Shown: positions 24,943 through 33,781 of the stretch, piece after piece
How positions within the stretch are numbered: the stretch's first letter is position 1
Layout of the letters: every line of letters begins with the position of its first letter
Assembly (NCBI GenBank): GCA_026985075.1
Contig: JALSQX010000049.1
Span: forward strand, 1-42,327
Length of the DNA: 42,327 nt
Source: Blastocatellia bacterium
GTDB taxonomy: Bacteria; Acidobacteriota; Blastocatellia; HR10; J050
Direction of reading: 5' to 3'
The notes under the pieces: generated by a model
Databases searched by the model: none
What the model saw: the letters and a program-made list of their open reading frames with translations, nothing else
What the model was told of the DNA's origin: nothing
Position numbers and translations under genes: made by a program

Positions 24943-25797
24943 TCAACCGACTTCGACGATCAGCTCGTCAGTTTCCACCTCGGCCTGACCGATGAATTCC
25001 TGAATGTACGGATCGGGAGATTGTTGCATCTGTTCCACCGTGCCATTGAAGATGATACGATGGTCTCGCAGAATGATGAACCGCGTGTTGACCAGAGCGA
25101 AATCATCGGACTCTTCCCGGCGACGAGTGATGATCCGACCATCTGCATCCTTGAGATACAGTACGGACGAGAGGAACCGGACATCATCCATCCGGTGCGT
25201 GACGAAGATCGACGCGCCCTCCCGAATATCGCGATACTTGGCGGCCAGTTCACAGAGATTACGCGCCGAGGGAGGATCGAGCCCGGCCGTCGGTTCATCG
25301 AACAGAAGAATGCGCGGATCTCCCACCATGGCGCGAGCGATGGCCACCACGCGACGCATGCCGCCGGACAATTCCGAGGGCATGGCCTCAATATCCTCCT
25401 CGAATTCGGTGAACGCCAATTGTCGACGGACCTCCTGGTCGATCTTCTCTTCGGGCCAGCCTTCTTCGATCAACCGGAATCCGACGTTGTCGCGAATGCT
25501 GAGACTATCAAACAGCGCGCCCAGTTGAAAGACGATGCCCATCTTGCGCCGCACGGCGAACAACTGCTCCTCGGGCATCCGGGTGATATCCTCGCCATCG
25601 ATGAGGATCTCGCCGCGGTCGGGCTTGATTAACCCCAGCACCAGGCGCAGCATCGTCGATTTCCCGCTGCCCGAGCCGCCGAGGACGACCTTCATCTCTC
25701 CATAACGAACAGTAAAAGAGATGTCCTCCAGGACCGGCTCCTCATCGTATGAATGCCAGACGTGGCGAAATTCGATGGCGTAGTGATCTTGACTCAA
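24943..25797 (-). CDS. MlaF-type ABC transporter ATP-binding protein
   Basis: From TTG 25797, with GGGAGG upstream, the protein has 284 aa. It has Walker A GGSGSGKST (residues 40-48), the Q-loop FQLGALFDSLSIRDNV (90-105) typical of MlaF/Ttg2A ATPases, the signature LSGGM (143-147), Walker B ILLFDEP (163-169) and H201 (VTHRM). The family powers phospholipid trafficking between the inner and outer membranes together with an MlaE permease and an MlaD protein, neither of which is encoded next to it here. The upstream frame is open, but a TATACT box lies inside it, so the longer starts are unlikely. Confidence 0.88.
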   Translation of the reverse strand: MSQDHYAIEFRHVWHSYDEEPVLEDISFTVRYGEMKVVLGGSGSGKSTMLRLVLGLIKPDRGEILIDGEDITRMPEEQLFAVRRKMGIVFQLGALFDSLSIRDNVGFRLIEEGWPEEKIDQEVRRQLAFTEFEEDIEAMPSELSGGMRRVVAIARAMVGDPRILLFDEPTAGLDPPSARNLCELAAKYRDIREGASIFVTHRMDDVRFLSSVLYLKDADGRIITRRREESDDFALVNTRFIILRDHRIIFNGTVEQMQQSPDPYIQEFIGQAEVETDELIVEVG

Positions 25798-25822
25798 GAC
25801 GGCACCTCCCGAACGCCAAAGT

Positions 25823-25828
25823 ATAGCA
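25823..25828 (-). promoter_or_regulatory. Likely -10 box of the mlaF-type gene
   Basis: TATACT on the minus strand (plus-strand AGTATA), about 25 nt upstream of TTG 25797. I see no good -35 hexamer at the usual distance, so this is a weak call. Confidence 0.4.
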
Positions 25829-25945
25829 CTGCCGATGGCCATCGGGTAGGTGAGCGACCACGGTGCGGTGGGCCAATCTCGAAAGAGGTGCGAGGCGTGA
25901 GTCTGGTGCACGCGCCTGAAGACGCTGGTTTCCCAAATTAGCCGA

Positions 25946-26057
25946 CACCTGACCCCTCCCCACAGACAAGCTGCAGGGCTTCCCCTAAGAAGCTGGCCTC
26001 CCACGACGAACTGCCAGCATGACCCCCCACAGCCAAGCTGCTGGACTTCCACCGGCG
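25946..26057 (+). repeat. B repeat units, diverged
   Basis: A B unit (ACCTGACCCCTCC with stem CCCCACAG/CTGCAGGG) is followed by a second shortened one (TGACCCCCCACAGCCAAGCTGCTGG) near 26020. Confidence 0.65.
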
Positions 26058-26200
26058 CTCATCCCGCCTCCCGCTGTGAGGATTTGTGGGTGATGAATGG
26101 CCCACTGATGCATGCAGAGACGGCGAGATCACCACAGATCAACCGGGAGGGACAATCCGTGTAAATCCCGCCTTTCGCTGTGAAGATCTGTGGACCATTC
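26058..26200 (+). repeat. Module A right half (14) plus full copy (15)
   Basis: A right-arm fragment (CTCATCCCGCCTCCCGCTGTGAGG) ends at about 26094. The full copy 26095-26200 has CGGCGAGATCACCACAGATC left and GTAAATCCCGCC right. Confidence 0.75.
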
Positions 26201-26532
26201 CCCGGAGCTCAGGCCCCGGAGCTCGCCTCCGGGGATCGTGACTTTCTCGCTTATCGCAATGGCGGAGCTTCCCACACCCCGCAGCTTCGCCTCAGGACGG
26301 TCACCACGCTCTGCCCTGTGAGAATCAAACGTTACCCCCGATGCGCTGCCGACGTGCGTTGTCCCCTGCCGTCAGAACTGTGACTTCAGGAGCGGCCCCC
26401 TCGCTTTACGCTTTTTTACACTCTTCCGGCGCGAAATTCCGTCCCTCCACTTCAAGCGACCGTCTAAATGTTATTGGCATGAGTCATGAAATCCCCGCTT
26501 GAGAGCGCGGGCGCTCGTCCTGGTGAGAAGCT
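26201..26532 (+). other. C hairpin and receptor upstream region
   Basis: A C hairpin (CCCCGGAG/CTCCGGGG, loop CTCGC) lies at about 26215-26235. The rest (26240-26532) carries no gene; I see no convincing promoter, only a short palindrome CATGAGTCATG near 26480. Confidence 0.5.
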
Positions 26533-29412
26533 ATGAGCAAGAAACGAAGAGAGTGGGGGGTGGTCTGGTGGATATTCTTCCTTTCTGGATCTCTGCTGGC
26601 TCAGTCCACGCGCCACGATTTAGTCGGCGTGGTCATGGATCAGACCGGCGCCGTCATCGTGGGCGCTCACGTCCTGCTCACCGATGCTCAAGGCCATGAG
26701 CGGGCGACAGCGACTGATGGTGATGGTGAATTTCGCTTCCATCGCCTCTCCCGGGGAAATTATCGTCTCGTGGTCACAGCACCGGGCTTCGAGCCCTATG
26801 TCAATTCCCATCTGGTGCTGGACGGCCATCTCAACCAACCCTTGGAGATCACGCTCACGGTAGTCATCACCGAGGAGGTAGAGATTCAAGAGCCCGCCGG
26901 CGTCTCGCTGGCGCCGGGGGATAATCTTTCGGCCATTGTTCTCCGGGGCGCGGATCTGGAATCTCTGCCCGATGACCCCGAAGAATTACTGGAGGTTCTC
27001 CGCCAGATGGCCGGTCCCTCCTCGGGAATGGGCGATGCTCAGGTCTACGTCGATGGCTTCGAGCATGAGGGCGAGTTGCCGCCTAAAGAGGCGATTCGCG
27101 AAATCCGCATCAATAGTAATCCTTTCTCGGCAGAGTATAGTCAACCGGGATTCGGTCGGATCGAGATCCTCACGCGCCCGGGAATGGCATCATTCCGGGG
27201 CAACGGATATTTCGGTTTCAACGACGAAGCCCTCAATGCTCGTGAACCCTTCGCGCCTCGGCGAGCGCCCCGGCAAATCCGCCGATTCGGTGGCTCGCTG
27301 GGTGGACCCATCGTGCGAAAGCGAATGGGATTCTTCACTCATCTGGACCGCCGGGCCATCGATGAGAACGCCGTCGTTCAAGCCACCATCCTCGATCCCA
27401 TCAGTCTGCATCCCACATCACTGGCCACGACGGTGCTCACGCCCCAGGTATTGACCCGGTGGGGCCTGCGTACGGACACGCAAGTGACGTCGAATAACAC
27501 GCTCATGGCCCAATATGCCCTCTCGGATAACCGCTCGGAGAATCAGGGTATCGGCGAGTTTCGGCTTCCGGAACACGGTTTCTCCAGCCATAGTCGTCAA
27601 CACGAGCTTCGATTCTCCCTGTCGAGCATCCTGAACAAACGCCTGGTCAACGAGGTGCGCCTGCGCCTCTCGCGCCGAGAGACGCAAACGGTGGCCGCGT
27701 CCGCGGCGCCTCAGATCATCGTCCTGGATGCGTTCACCGGCGGAGGCGCTCAGTCATCGTTGTTCACGCGTGCGCGCCGAGATCGCATGGAATGGGCCGA
27801 TCACCTCTCGGTGGCCCTCGGACGCCACGCCGTCAAACTCGGCCTGCGCATCGACGGTGTGCATCTGGAAGACGTGAATCGAAGCAATTTCGGCGGGACG
27901 TTCATCTTCTCCAGTCTGGATCAGTATCGCGACGTGCTCGGCGGCGTGGAGGGAGCGCATCCCGAACAATTCACGCTCAATCGCGGTGATCCGTTCACCG
28001 CGCTGACGCAATGGGAATTCTCCTGGTTCGTCCAGGAAGACTGGCGCGTGCGCTCGAATCTCACCGTCTCCTTTGGGCTGCGCCACGAATTTCAAACGCA
28101 CTTGCCCGATAAGATGAACGTCGCCCCTCGATTGGGCTTCGCCTGGGCGCCCGGAGGCAGCCGGCGCACGGCCATTCGTGGAGGATTCGGACTATTCTTC
28201 GATCGGTTGCAGGAGAATCTCGTATTGAGCGTGCGACGCAGCCGTCGCCAGGAGCAATTGATCATCCTCGATCCTGGATTCCCCGATCCCTTTGTCGGGA
28301 ACGGCGAAATTCGTCAACGTCCCCGGTCGGTGCGCATCCTCTCGCCGGAATTGAACGCTCCTTACGTGATGCAAGCCACGATCAGTCTGGAGCGTCAACT
28401 CCCCTCGGGGATCGTCAGCAGTGTGACCTATAGCTGGGTGCGCGGCGTCCACCAATTCCGGTCGCGCAACGTCAATGCGCCGTTTCCTGGGACGATGCCA
28501 CGCCCTTTCCCCGATCGTGGACCGATCCTGGCGCTGGAATCCGTGGCGCGATCCGTTCGACACGAACTCCGGGTGAATTTCCGGCGGCGACTGGGCGGGC
28601 GATTCACCGTGTTCGGCAACTATGTGCTCTCGTCCACCCGCAGCGATGGAGACGGCCCCTTTTCGCTTCCCGCCGATTCGTACGATCTGCGGGCCGAGTG
28701 GGGACGAGCGGCCATTGACGCGCGCCACCGTTTCTTCCTCGGGGGATTCGTTCGGTTGCCCTGGTCGCTGCGCCTCGCTCCGTTCATCATCCTTCGCTCC
28801 GGTCAACCATTCAACATCACCACTGGCCGAGACAATAATCATGATACGGCGTTCACCGATCGTCCGGCGCTCGTCGATCCATCGACGCCGGGCGCCATCA
28901 TCACGCCGTTGGGAGCTTTCGATCTCCAACCAACACCCGAATCGCCGGTGATCCCCCGAAACTTCGGCCAAGGCCCGGGATTCGCCAACGTGAATCTCTA
29001 CGTGACCAAGACGTTCGGCTTCGGCCGTCGGAAGTCTCCTCGATGGCCTTCGGCGACCAGAGCGCGAGAGCGAGGCGCCGCGCAGAGAGCGCCACACGCC
29101 GATCGACGATCCCGGTCGGCGACGGCCAATCGCTCTTCGGGCGCGAACCGACCGAGTCGTCCCCGGCCACGACCGGGTATCGGTGGTCGCGGGCGATTCG
29201 GCCGAGGAGCTGGTCGTGGTGGCCGCTGGGGACGGTGGGGTGGTTTCAACGAATATCACTACAACCTGACCATAGGGATACGCATTCGCAATCTATTCAA
29301 TCGACTCAATCCGGGACAACCGAGCGGTGTGCTCACCTCGCCCTTTTTCGGCCGGGCGAATTCGGCACGATCGCCACGCCGGATTGAAGTGCAGTTGAGA
29401 TTCAACTTTTAA
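26533..29412 (+). CDS. TonB-dependent receptor-like protein, Oar type
   Basis: This 959-aa protein has a signal peptide (residues 1-24), then a carboxypeptidase-regulatory-like domain (about 27-110, DLVGVVMDQTGAVIVGAHVLLTDAQG, DGEFRFHRLSRGNYRLVVTAPGF). A plug-like region (DDPEELLEVLRQMAG, VYVDGFEHEGELPPKEAIREIRINSNPFSAEYSQPGFGRIEI) is followed by a C-terminal beta-barrel ending IEVQLRFNF, with terminal Phe as in outer-membrane proteins. It is expected in the outer membrane; substrate unknown, and this group is not clearly tied to iron. Odd feature: residues about 831-902 are an Arg/Gly/Ser-rich low-complexity insertion between barrel strands. The EF-hand gene follows after 24 nt. Confidence 0.88.
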   Translation: MSKKRREWGVVWWIFFLSGSLLAQSTRHDLVGVVMDQTGAVIVGAHVLLTDAQGHERATATDGDGEFRFHRLSRGNYRLVVTAPGFEPYVNSHLVLDGHLNQPLEITLTVVITEEVEIQEPAGVSLAPGDNLSAIVLRGADLESLPDDPEELLEVLRQMAGPSSGMGDAQVYVDGFEHEGELPPKEAIREIRINSNPFSAEYSQPGFGRIEILTRPGMASFRGNGYFGFNDEALNAREPFAPRRAPRQIRRFGGSLGGPIVRKRMGFFTHLDRRAIDENAVVQATILDPISLHPTSLATTVLTPQVLTRWGLRTDTQVTSNNTLMAQYALSDNRSENQGIGEFRLPEHGFSSHSRQHELRFSLSSILNKRLVNEVRLRLSRRETQTVAASAAPQIIVLDAFTGGGAQSSLFTRARRDRMEWADHLSVALGRHAVKLGLRIDGVHLEDVNRSNFGGTFIFSSLDQYRDVLGGVEGAHPEQFTLNRGDPFTALTQWEFSWFVQEDWRVRSNLTVSFGLRHEFQTHLPDKMNVAPRLGFAWAPGGSRRTAIRGGFGLFFDRLQENLVLSVRRSRRQEQLIILDPGFPDPFVGNGEIRQRPRSVRILSPELNAPYVMQATISLERQLPSGIVSSVTYSWVRGVHQFRSRNVNAPFPGTMPRPFPDRGPILALESVARSVRHELRVNFRRRLGGRFTVFGNYVLSSTRSDGDGPFSLPADSYDLRAEWGRAAIDARHRFFLGGFVRLPWSLRLAPFIILRSGQPFNITTGRDNNHDTAFTDRPALVDPSTPGAIITPLGAFDLQPTPESPVIPRNFGQGPGFANVNLYVTKTFGFGRRKSPRWPSATRARERGAAQRAPHADRRSRSATANRSSGANRPSRPRPRPGIGGRGRFGRGAGRGGRWGRWGGFNEYHYNLTIGIRIRNLFNRLNPGQPSGVLTSPFFGRANSARSPRRIEVQLRFNF

Positions 29413-29436
29413 CGTGATGCGTCAGAGGAGGAAACG

Positions 29437-30060
29437 ATGGGACAGAGGATCATCATCAGCGCTCTTCTTCTCGGACTGGCCGGAATAGGCATGGTCTCCG
29501 TCGCCGGCGATCAAAGGGGGCCCGGTCAACGTCGTTTCAACATCGAACGTTTCGACCAGAACGGCGATGGAAAGCTCTCTCGTTGGGAATTCCCCGGTCC
29601 GCCGCGCCTGTTCGATCGTCTGGATGCCGATGGCGATGGCTTCATCAGCAAAGAAGAGGTGGAGCGCTTTCGCCACCGCGCCGCGCGGTTCTCACTGGGC
29701 GAACGTCTCCTTCAGGCTCTGGACGCCGACCATGACGGGAAGCTCACCCGGGAGGAATTCGCCCACATCGTCGAATACTTCGGCCAGTTGGACCGGGATG
29801 GTGATGGAACGCTCACCAGTCAAGAGTTGAGAGCCTTGGCCTTCATACGTCAACCACCCGGCCGCATCGATGTCGCGGCGCTCATCGAGCGATACGATGC
29901 CGACGGTGACGGTAAGCTCTCCAAAGCGGAACTCGAGGCGGCTCCTCAATTCAAGAATCCGCGCTTCTTCACCATGCTGGACGAGAATGACGATGGGTTC
30001 GTGACATCAGACGAGTTGCGGGCATTCGTCGAGAAACATCAGACCAGACCCCCCCGGTGA
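29437..30060 (+). CDS. Secreted protein with six EF-hand motifs
   Basis: This 207-aa protein starts at ATG 29437 with GAGGAGG upstream. After a signal peptide (residues 1-23) six canonical calcium loops begin at D40, D63, D96, D119, D154 and D182 (DQNGDGKLSRWE, DADGDGFISKEE, DADHDGKLTREE, DRDGDGTLTSQE, DADGDGKLSKAE, DENDDGFVTSDE). All carry the acidic residue at loop position 12. It should bind calcium in the periplasm or outside the cell. Its close coupling to the receptor gene suggests they act together. Confidence 0.88.
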   Translation: MGQRIIISALLLGLAGIGMVSVAGDQRGPGQRRFNIERFDQNGDGKLSRWEFPGPPRLFDRLDADGDGFISKEEVERFRHRAARFSLGERLLQALDADHDGKLTREEFAHIVEYFGQLDRDGDGTLTSQELRALAFIRQPPGRIDVAALIERYDADGDGKLSKAELEAAPQFKNPRFFTMLDENDDGFVTSDELRAFVEKHQTRPPR

Positions 30061-30085
30061 GAGCACGGGGAGGAGCGTCCGTCGA

Positions 30086-30112
30086 GGCGGGAGTCACGCC
30101 GGGGCTCCCGCC
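30086..30112 (+). terminator. Probable terminator hairpin after the EF-hand gene
   Basis: Perfect 8-bp arms GGCGGGAG (30086-30093) and CTCCCGCC (30105-30112) with an 11-nt loop, 26 nt past the stop codon. There is no T-run. The rest of the ~300-nt gap to the protease gene shows nothing else. Confidence 0.45.
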
Positions 30113-30357
30113 ACTCTCTCAACCAGGTCCCGCCCCCCTCTCATTCTGCACCGGCGCCAGACGACATCCCGGAGAGCGCTGACACCCACGGTGCGTGCTC
30201 GTAAGGACTTTTCCCTTTTCCTCTCACAGACCGGCTCGATGCCTCGATCCAACGGATTCCCCGGTTCATGATGATGGCGTCATCATCTCCGCCGAGGCTA
30301 GCCAAATATAGCCCGAATGCACTATCCTTAGGAGGAGCATCCCAGGGAGGAAAGGCC

Positions 30358-31776
30358 ATGTGGATACGGAAGACGACATGTCTGGTTTTAGCTTCATCCC
30401 TCATCCTGCTGGCGCTACCCCACCCGGCTCGACCGAGCGATGATCGTCAAACCACGCTGGAGAAACTCGTCGAGAGCCCATATCTGGAGGTGTTGCAGGC
30501 CGCGCCGACCCTTCATATCAGCGAGAGCGCGATCGAACGGTTCCGGAAGAAACTGCTCGAGGAGAGAGCGGCCAAAGAGAGAGAGATCAAGACGAAAGAG
30601 CAAGCCCTCGACGAGCAGATCAAGCGAGCCAAAGCCGAGCTGGCCAAGATGAATAAGCAAGCCTCGCGCGATACGCCGGAGATGGCCAAGCGGCGGCAAG
30701 ATCTCCATTGCCAGATCCTCAAACTTCAGAAACAGAAAGCCCGGTTGAAAGTCGAGCGCGAGCAAGGGCTCAAGGTGCTCTATGAAAACAAGCTGGCCAA
30801 ACTCGACCTGCTTCGGGAATGGCCGAAAGCGAAGGCGGAAATCGAACAGGCCATCGCCTCGGGAACGGCGCGCCAGCGTCGCTTCGGCGATGTCGAAGAT
30901 ATCGGGTTCCGCGACGTCGGTCGAGGCCAGGAAAAAGACATCAAGCGGGGCGAAGAGGCCATCAAGCAATTGAAACTCTACGGACTCTTGCCCCCGGAGA
31001 TCAAAGATGAAGCGATCAACACCTACATCAACAACCTGGCTCAATTGATCGGACGGAACTCGGATCTGAAAGTTCCTCTCAAGGTCAAGGTCTTGCGCAC
31101 CGACGAGATCAACGCCTTTGCTCTGCCCGGCGGTTTCCTCTTCGTGAACTCGGGGCTGATCGAGAAAGCCGAGACCGAGTCGGAGTTGGCCGGCGTGCTG
31201 GCTCACGAGATCGCGCACGTCGCCGCTCGACATTCGGCGCGCCTGATGAAACGGGCTGCCATCGCCGGCATCATCTATCAGGCGGCGCAAATCGCCGCGC
31301 TCATCTTCACCGGCGGCGTGGCCAGCATCGGCATGTACTATGCGCTACAATACGGCTTTTACGGATTGGGGCTCGTGCTCAGCCTGCAATTGCTCGGCGT
31401 CAGCCGAGAGTTCGAGACCGAAGCCGATCAACTGGGCGTTCAATACATGTGGAAGTCCGGCTACGATCCCCGAGGCTTTGTGAGCTTTTTCGATAAGATG
31501 GCCAGCGAGAAGGGCTACGTCAAGAGCCTGAGCTTCTTCCGCACGCATCCACCGTTTTACAATCGCATTGTGGCCACGTTCAAAGAAATCTCCTACCTGC
31601 CACCCAAGGACGACTATATCGTCGATTCCCGGCAATTCCACGAACTCAAGAAACGATTGGCCAAGGTCGTCGAACAAGAGAAGAAGGAAGAGACGGCCGC
31701 TCCGACGCTGAAGAAGACGTACAAATGCCCCGATGAAAAAGAATCAGAGGAGACCGGGCCGGATTACCGACCATGA
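30358..31776 (+). CDS. M48 family metalloprotease, exported
   Basis: From ATG 30358 (ribosome site GGGAGGAAAGG) the protein has 472 aa. A signal peptide (residues 1-27) is followed by a long charged coiled coil (about 60-150, KKLLEERAAKEREIKTKEQALDEQIKRAKAEL). The M48 domain has the zinc motif HEIAH (H283, E284, H287) and EFETEADQLG, which contributes the third ligand. A hydrophobic pair of helices follows the HEIAH motif. BepA/YfgC-like proteins of this family work in outer-membrane protein quality control. The coiled coil before the protease domain is not typical of BepA, which has C-terminal TPRs. Confidence 0.9.
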   Translation: MWIRKTTCLVLASSLILLALPHPARPSDDRQTTLEKLVESPYLEVLQAAPTLHISESAIERFRKKLLEERAAKEREIKTKEQALDEQIKRAKAELAKMNKQASRDTPEMAKRRQDLHCQILKLQKQKARLKVEREQGLKVLYENKLAKLDLLREWPKAKAEIEQAIASGTARQRRFGDVEDIGFRDVGRGQEKDIKRGEEAIKQLKLYGLLPPEIKDEAINTYINNLAQLIGRNSDLKVPLKVKVLRTDEINAFALPGGFLFVNSGLIEKAETESELAGVLAHEIAHVAARHSARLMKRAAIAGIIYQAAQIAALIFTGGVASIGMYYALQYGFYGLGLVLSLQLLGVSREFETEADQLGVQYMWKSGYDPRGFVSFFDKMASEKGYVKSLSFFRTHPPFYNRIVATFKEISYLPPKDDYIVDSRQFHELKKRLAKVVEQEKKEETAAPTLKKTYKCPDEKESEETGPDYRP

Positions 31777-31821
31777 GAGATGCCAAGAGGGGGTGCCAGA
31801 GCCCTTCGTGCTTCGGCCCCC

Positions 31822-33576
31822 TCATCGCTCGCCATGAACGGAATCGGAGCGAATGAGCCGTGTGGCCACTCGCACCGGTTGCATGAGGCGATAGACCGGA
31901 TAGACGATCGTTCCATCCGTTCGAGCGCGAGTGGCGAAATAGTCGTCGAAGGCATTCCAATTGACCAACCCGTCATCGCTTCGAGCTTCCAACAGATAGA
32001 AAGCGAGACGCGCCTTCGGCTGGGCCATAGGGATGAGGAACGACCCTGCAGGAAGTTCGACGTGCCCGCGTTGGAACCTCCCTTCCAGGTGAGTCTGTCG
32101 ATGTCCCTGAAAGGGACGTTGATCATGAATCACGCGCCGAATGATGAACATCTCCACATCGACCGAAAGAGGTTCTCTGATCTCCTCGACGGCGATGCCA
32201 TGAGCCAGCACTCTGTCCACAATCGGTCGCTGATCCGGCAAGAGCAGGTAGGCAGAAGGCACGCGAACGGTCTCTGTGGCCTCGAACAGGCCATAGTCCA
32301 ATGTGCGGATGGTGACGATCTCGCCGGTTCGTCGAGAGACGGTTCGTCCGGTCGTCGGATCGGTCTCGGCGATCATTCTGGGAACCAAGATCTCCACCGG
32401 ATGGGGCAACGGTTTGATCCTGAACCGAATCCCCCATCGATCCGAGGGCTGAGGCGAACGACCGCGCGCAATCGTCTCTCGATCGGCGCGCTGCACGAGA
32501 GCGCGCATCTCACCGGCGTGCGCCGCCGAATATTCCAGGATCGACTGCACGAACCGTTCGGTCGCTTCGATTCTCGTCCGGAAATCGTTGTAGGCATACG
32601 CTTCGCTGAGAATGGTCAATCGGTTGCGTAATCCAACATAGTTATTGCCGAACCGCGGGCGATGATCGAACGTGCGCCACCCTTTGCTCGGATCGTTGGG
32701 ATCGATGAAGTTGCCATAGTAATATGTCTTGAAATGATGCCGCTCATCCATGACGCGAGTGATGGCAGGCAACATTTGACCACGCAAATAGTCGATGAGC
32801 GCCGGATGCGTATTGGGATTGAGCGATGGCGCGTAGGTCAACGCATACCCATGGTGAGAACCGTTGGTCGTATGCAAGTCTACGATCAGAGCGGGGTCCC
32901 AGCTATTGAAGATGTGACCGATGAGGGCTCGCGCTTCTGGCGATTCCAGTTTCATGTAATCGCGATTGAGATCGAGTCCCTGAGCGTTGAAGCGAACGCC
33001 CACGCCCCCCTCCGGTCCTTTCTGCCGGGGACGATGGCGGGAGCTGATGCGTTCATTGCCATCGGCGTTATAGATCGGCGCCATCAGGATGATGAGATCA
33101 TCGAGCAACGATCGAAGGCGGCCGAGCGCAATGGCGCGCATCAGATGGAGACAGGCTTCTTTGCCCTCGACCTCGCCGGCATGAATATTGGCCATGATGA
33201 ACACGACGAGCTTGCCCGAAGCCCACGCCTGGCTGGGTTGATAGATGGGGGGATCGGCCAGGATGACGAGTGGTAACCGACGGCCCTCCACCGTGGTGCC
33301 GAAATCGGTGACGCGGACGCGATCGCTCAATCGCGCGAGGGCCTCGAGAAAGGCGACCACGTCCTGGTAGCGCGAGGTCTCCCGGTAATCGGTCCGTTCG
33401 GCGCGCGAGAGCGGCCATGAGGCATGCTGAAAAGGGCTCGGCGACGGCGCATCATCGCGAGCCTCAATCCTCGCCCGAGCCGCCGGGATCGCGCTCGAAC
33501 GAGTCTCTGGAACGGCCAGAGTGATTGTGCCCAATCCAATGCCAATGGCTAAGACGCAGAGATGATGTCGCCTCAT
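31822..33576 (-). CDS. M14 family zinc carboxypeptidase, exported
   Basis: This 584-aa protein has a short signal peptide (MRRHHLCVLAIGIGLGTITLA). The M14 zinc ligands are H132 and E135 (NIHAGEVEGKE) and H235 (IVDLHTTNGSHHG). Substrate-binding R205 (LDLNRDYMKLES) and catalytic E325 (TILSEAYAYND) are in place. A beta-rich C-terminal region of about 230 residues follows, longer than in simple carboxypeptidases. It probably trims peptides in the periplasm or outside the cell. AAGGAG lies upstream of the ATG. It is convergent with the M48 protease gene. Confidence 0.9.
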   Translation of the reverse strand: MRRHHLCVLAIGIGLGTITLAVPETRSSAIPAARARIEARDDAPSPSPFQHASWPLSRAERTDYRETSRYQDVVAFLEALARLSDRVRVTDFGTTVEGRRLPLVILADPPIYQPSQAWASGKLVVFIMANIHAGEVEGKEACLHLMRAIALGRLRSLLDDLIILMAPIYNADGNERISSRHRPRQKGPEGGVGVRFNAQGLDLNRDYMKLESPEARALIGHIFNSWDPALIVDLHTTNGSHHGYALTYAPSLNPNTHPALIDYLRGQMLPAITRVMDERHHFKTYYYGNFIDPNDPSKGWRTFDHRPRFGNNYVGLRNRLTILSEAYAYNDFRTRIEATERFVQSILEYSAAHAGEMRALVQRADRETIARGRSPQPSDRWGIRFRIKPLPHPVEILVPRMIAETDPTTGRTVSRRTGEIVTIRTLDYGLFEATETVRVPSAYLLLPDQRPIVDRVLAHGIAVEEIREPLSVDVEMFIIRRVIHDQRPFQGHRQTHLEGRFQRGHVELPAGSFLIPMAQPKARLAFYLLEARSDDGLVNWNAFDDYFATRARTDGTIVYPVYRLMQPVRVATRLIRSDSVHGER

Positions 33577-33706
33577 CGGTTGGCTCCTTCCTGCTCATCG
33601 ATCGATGGGAGAGGAGGGTAACATAGCGGAGGGAAATTGACCAGGAAGGATCTCCATCAGAGCAGGTCATCGTGCCGGGAACGGCCCAACGAGCAAGAGT
33701 CAGTTT

Positions 33707-33736
33707 GAGCATCCGGGACGTTGTGTCCCGGCGCTC
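33707..33736 (-). terminator. Terminator-like hairpin between the propeller-like and M14 genes
   Basis: On the minus strand GAGC + CCGGGAC pair with GTCCCGG + GCTC around a 5-nt loop, with small bulges. It starts about 46 nt past the stop of the 361-aa protein gene and is followed by AAACTGACTCTT. It is nearly symmetric, so it could act in both directions. Confidence 0.55.
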
Positions 33737-33781
33737 GTTTCACCGGTTTGGCATCCATCCGCTCTGCCGTAAGGGAGAGAC

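Noticed and set aside
25798-26052. Longer N-terminus for the MlaF-type protein
   Set aside because: The extension contains a TATACT promoter element and B-repeat sequence; GGGAGG with TTG 25797 gives the normal family length.
26473-26490. Sigma54-type promoter upstream of the receptor gene
   Set aside because: TGGCATGAGTCATGA keeps TGGCA but lacks the GC of the -12 element at the required distance.
30415-31290. Minus-strand open frame of 291 codons
   Set aside because: It is the shadow of the M48 protease gene, which has a signal peptide, coiled coil and HEIAH motif.
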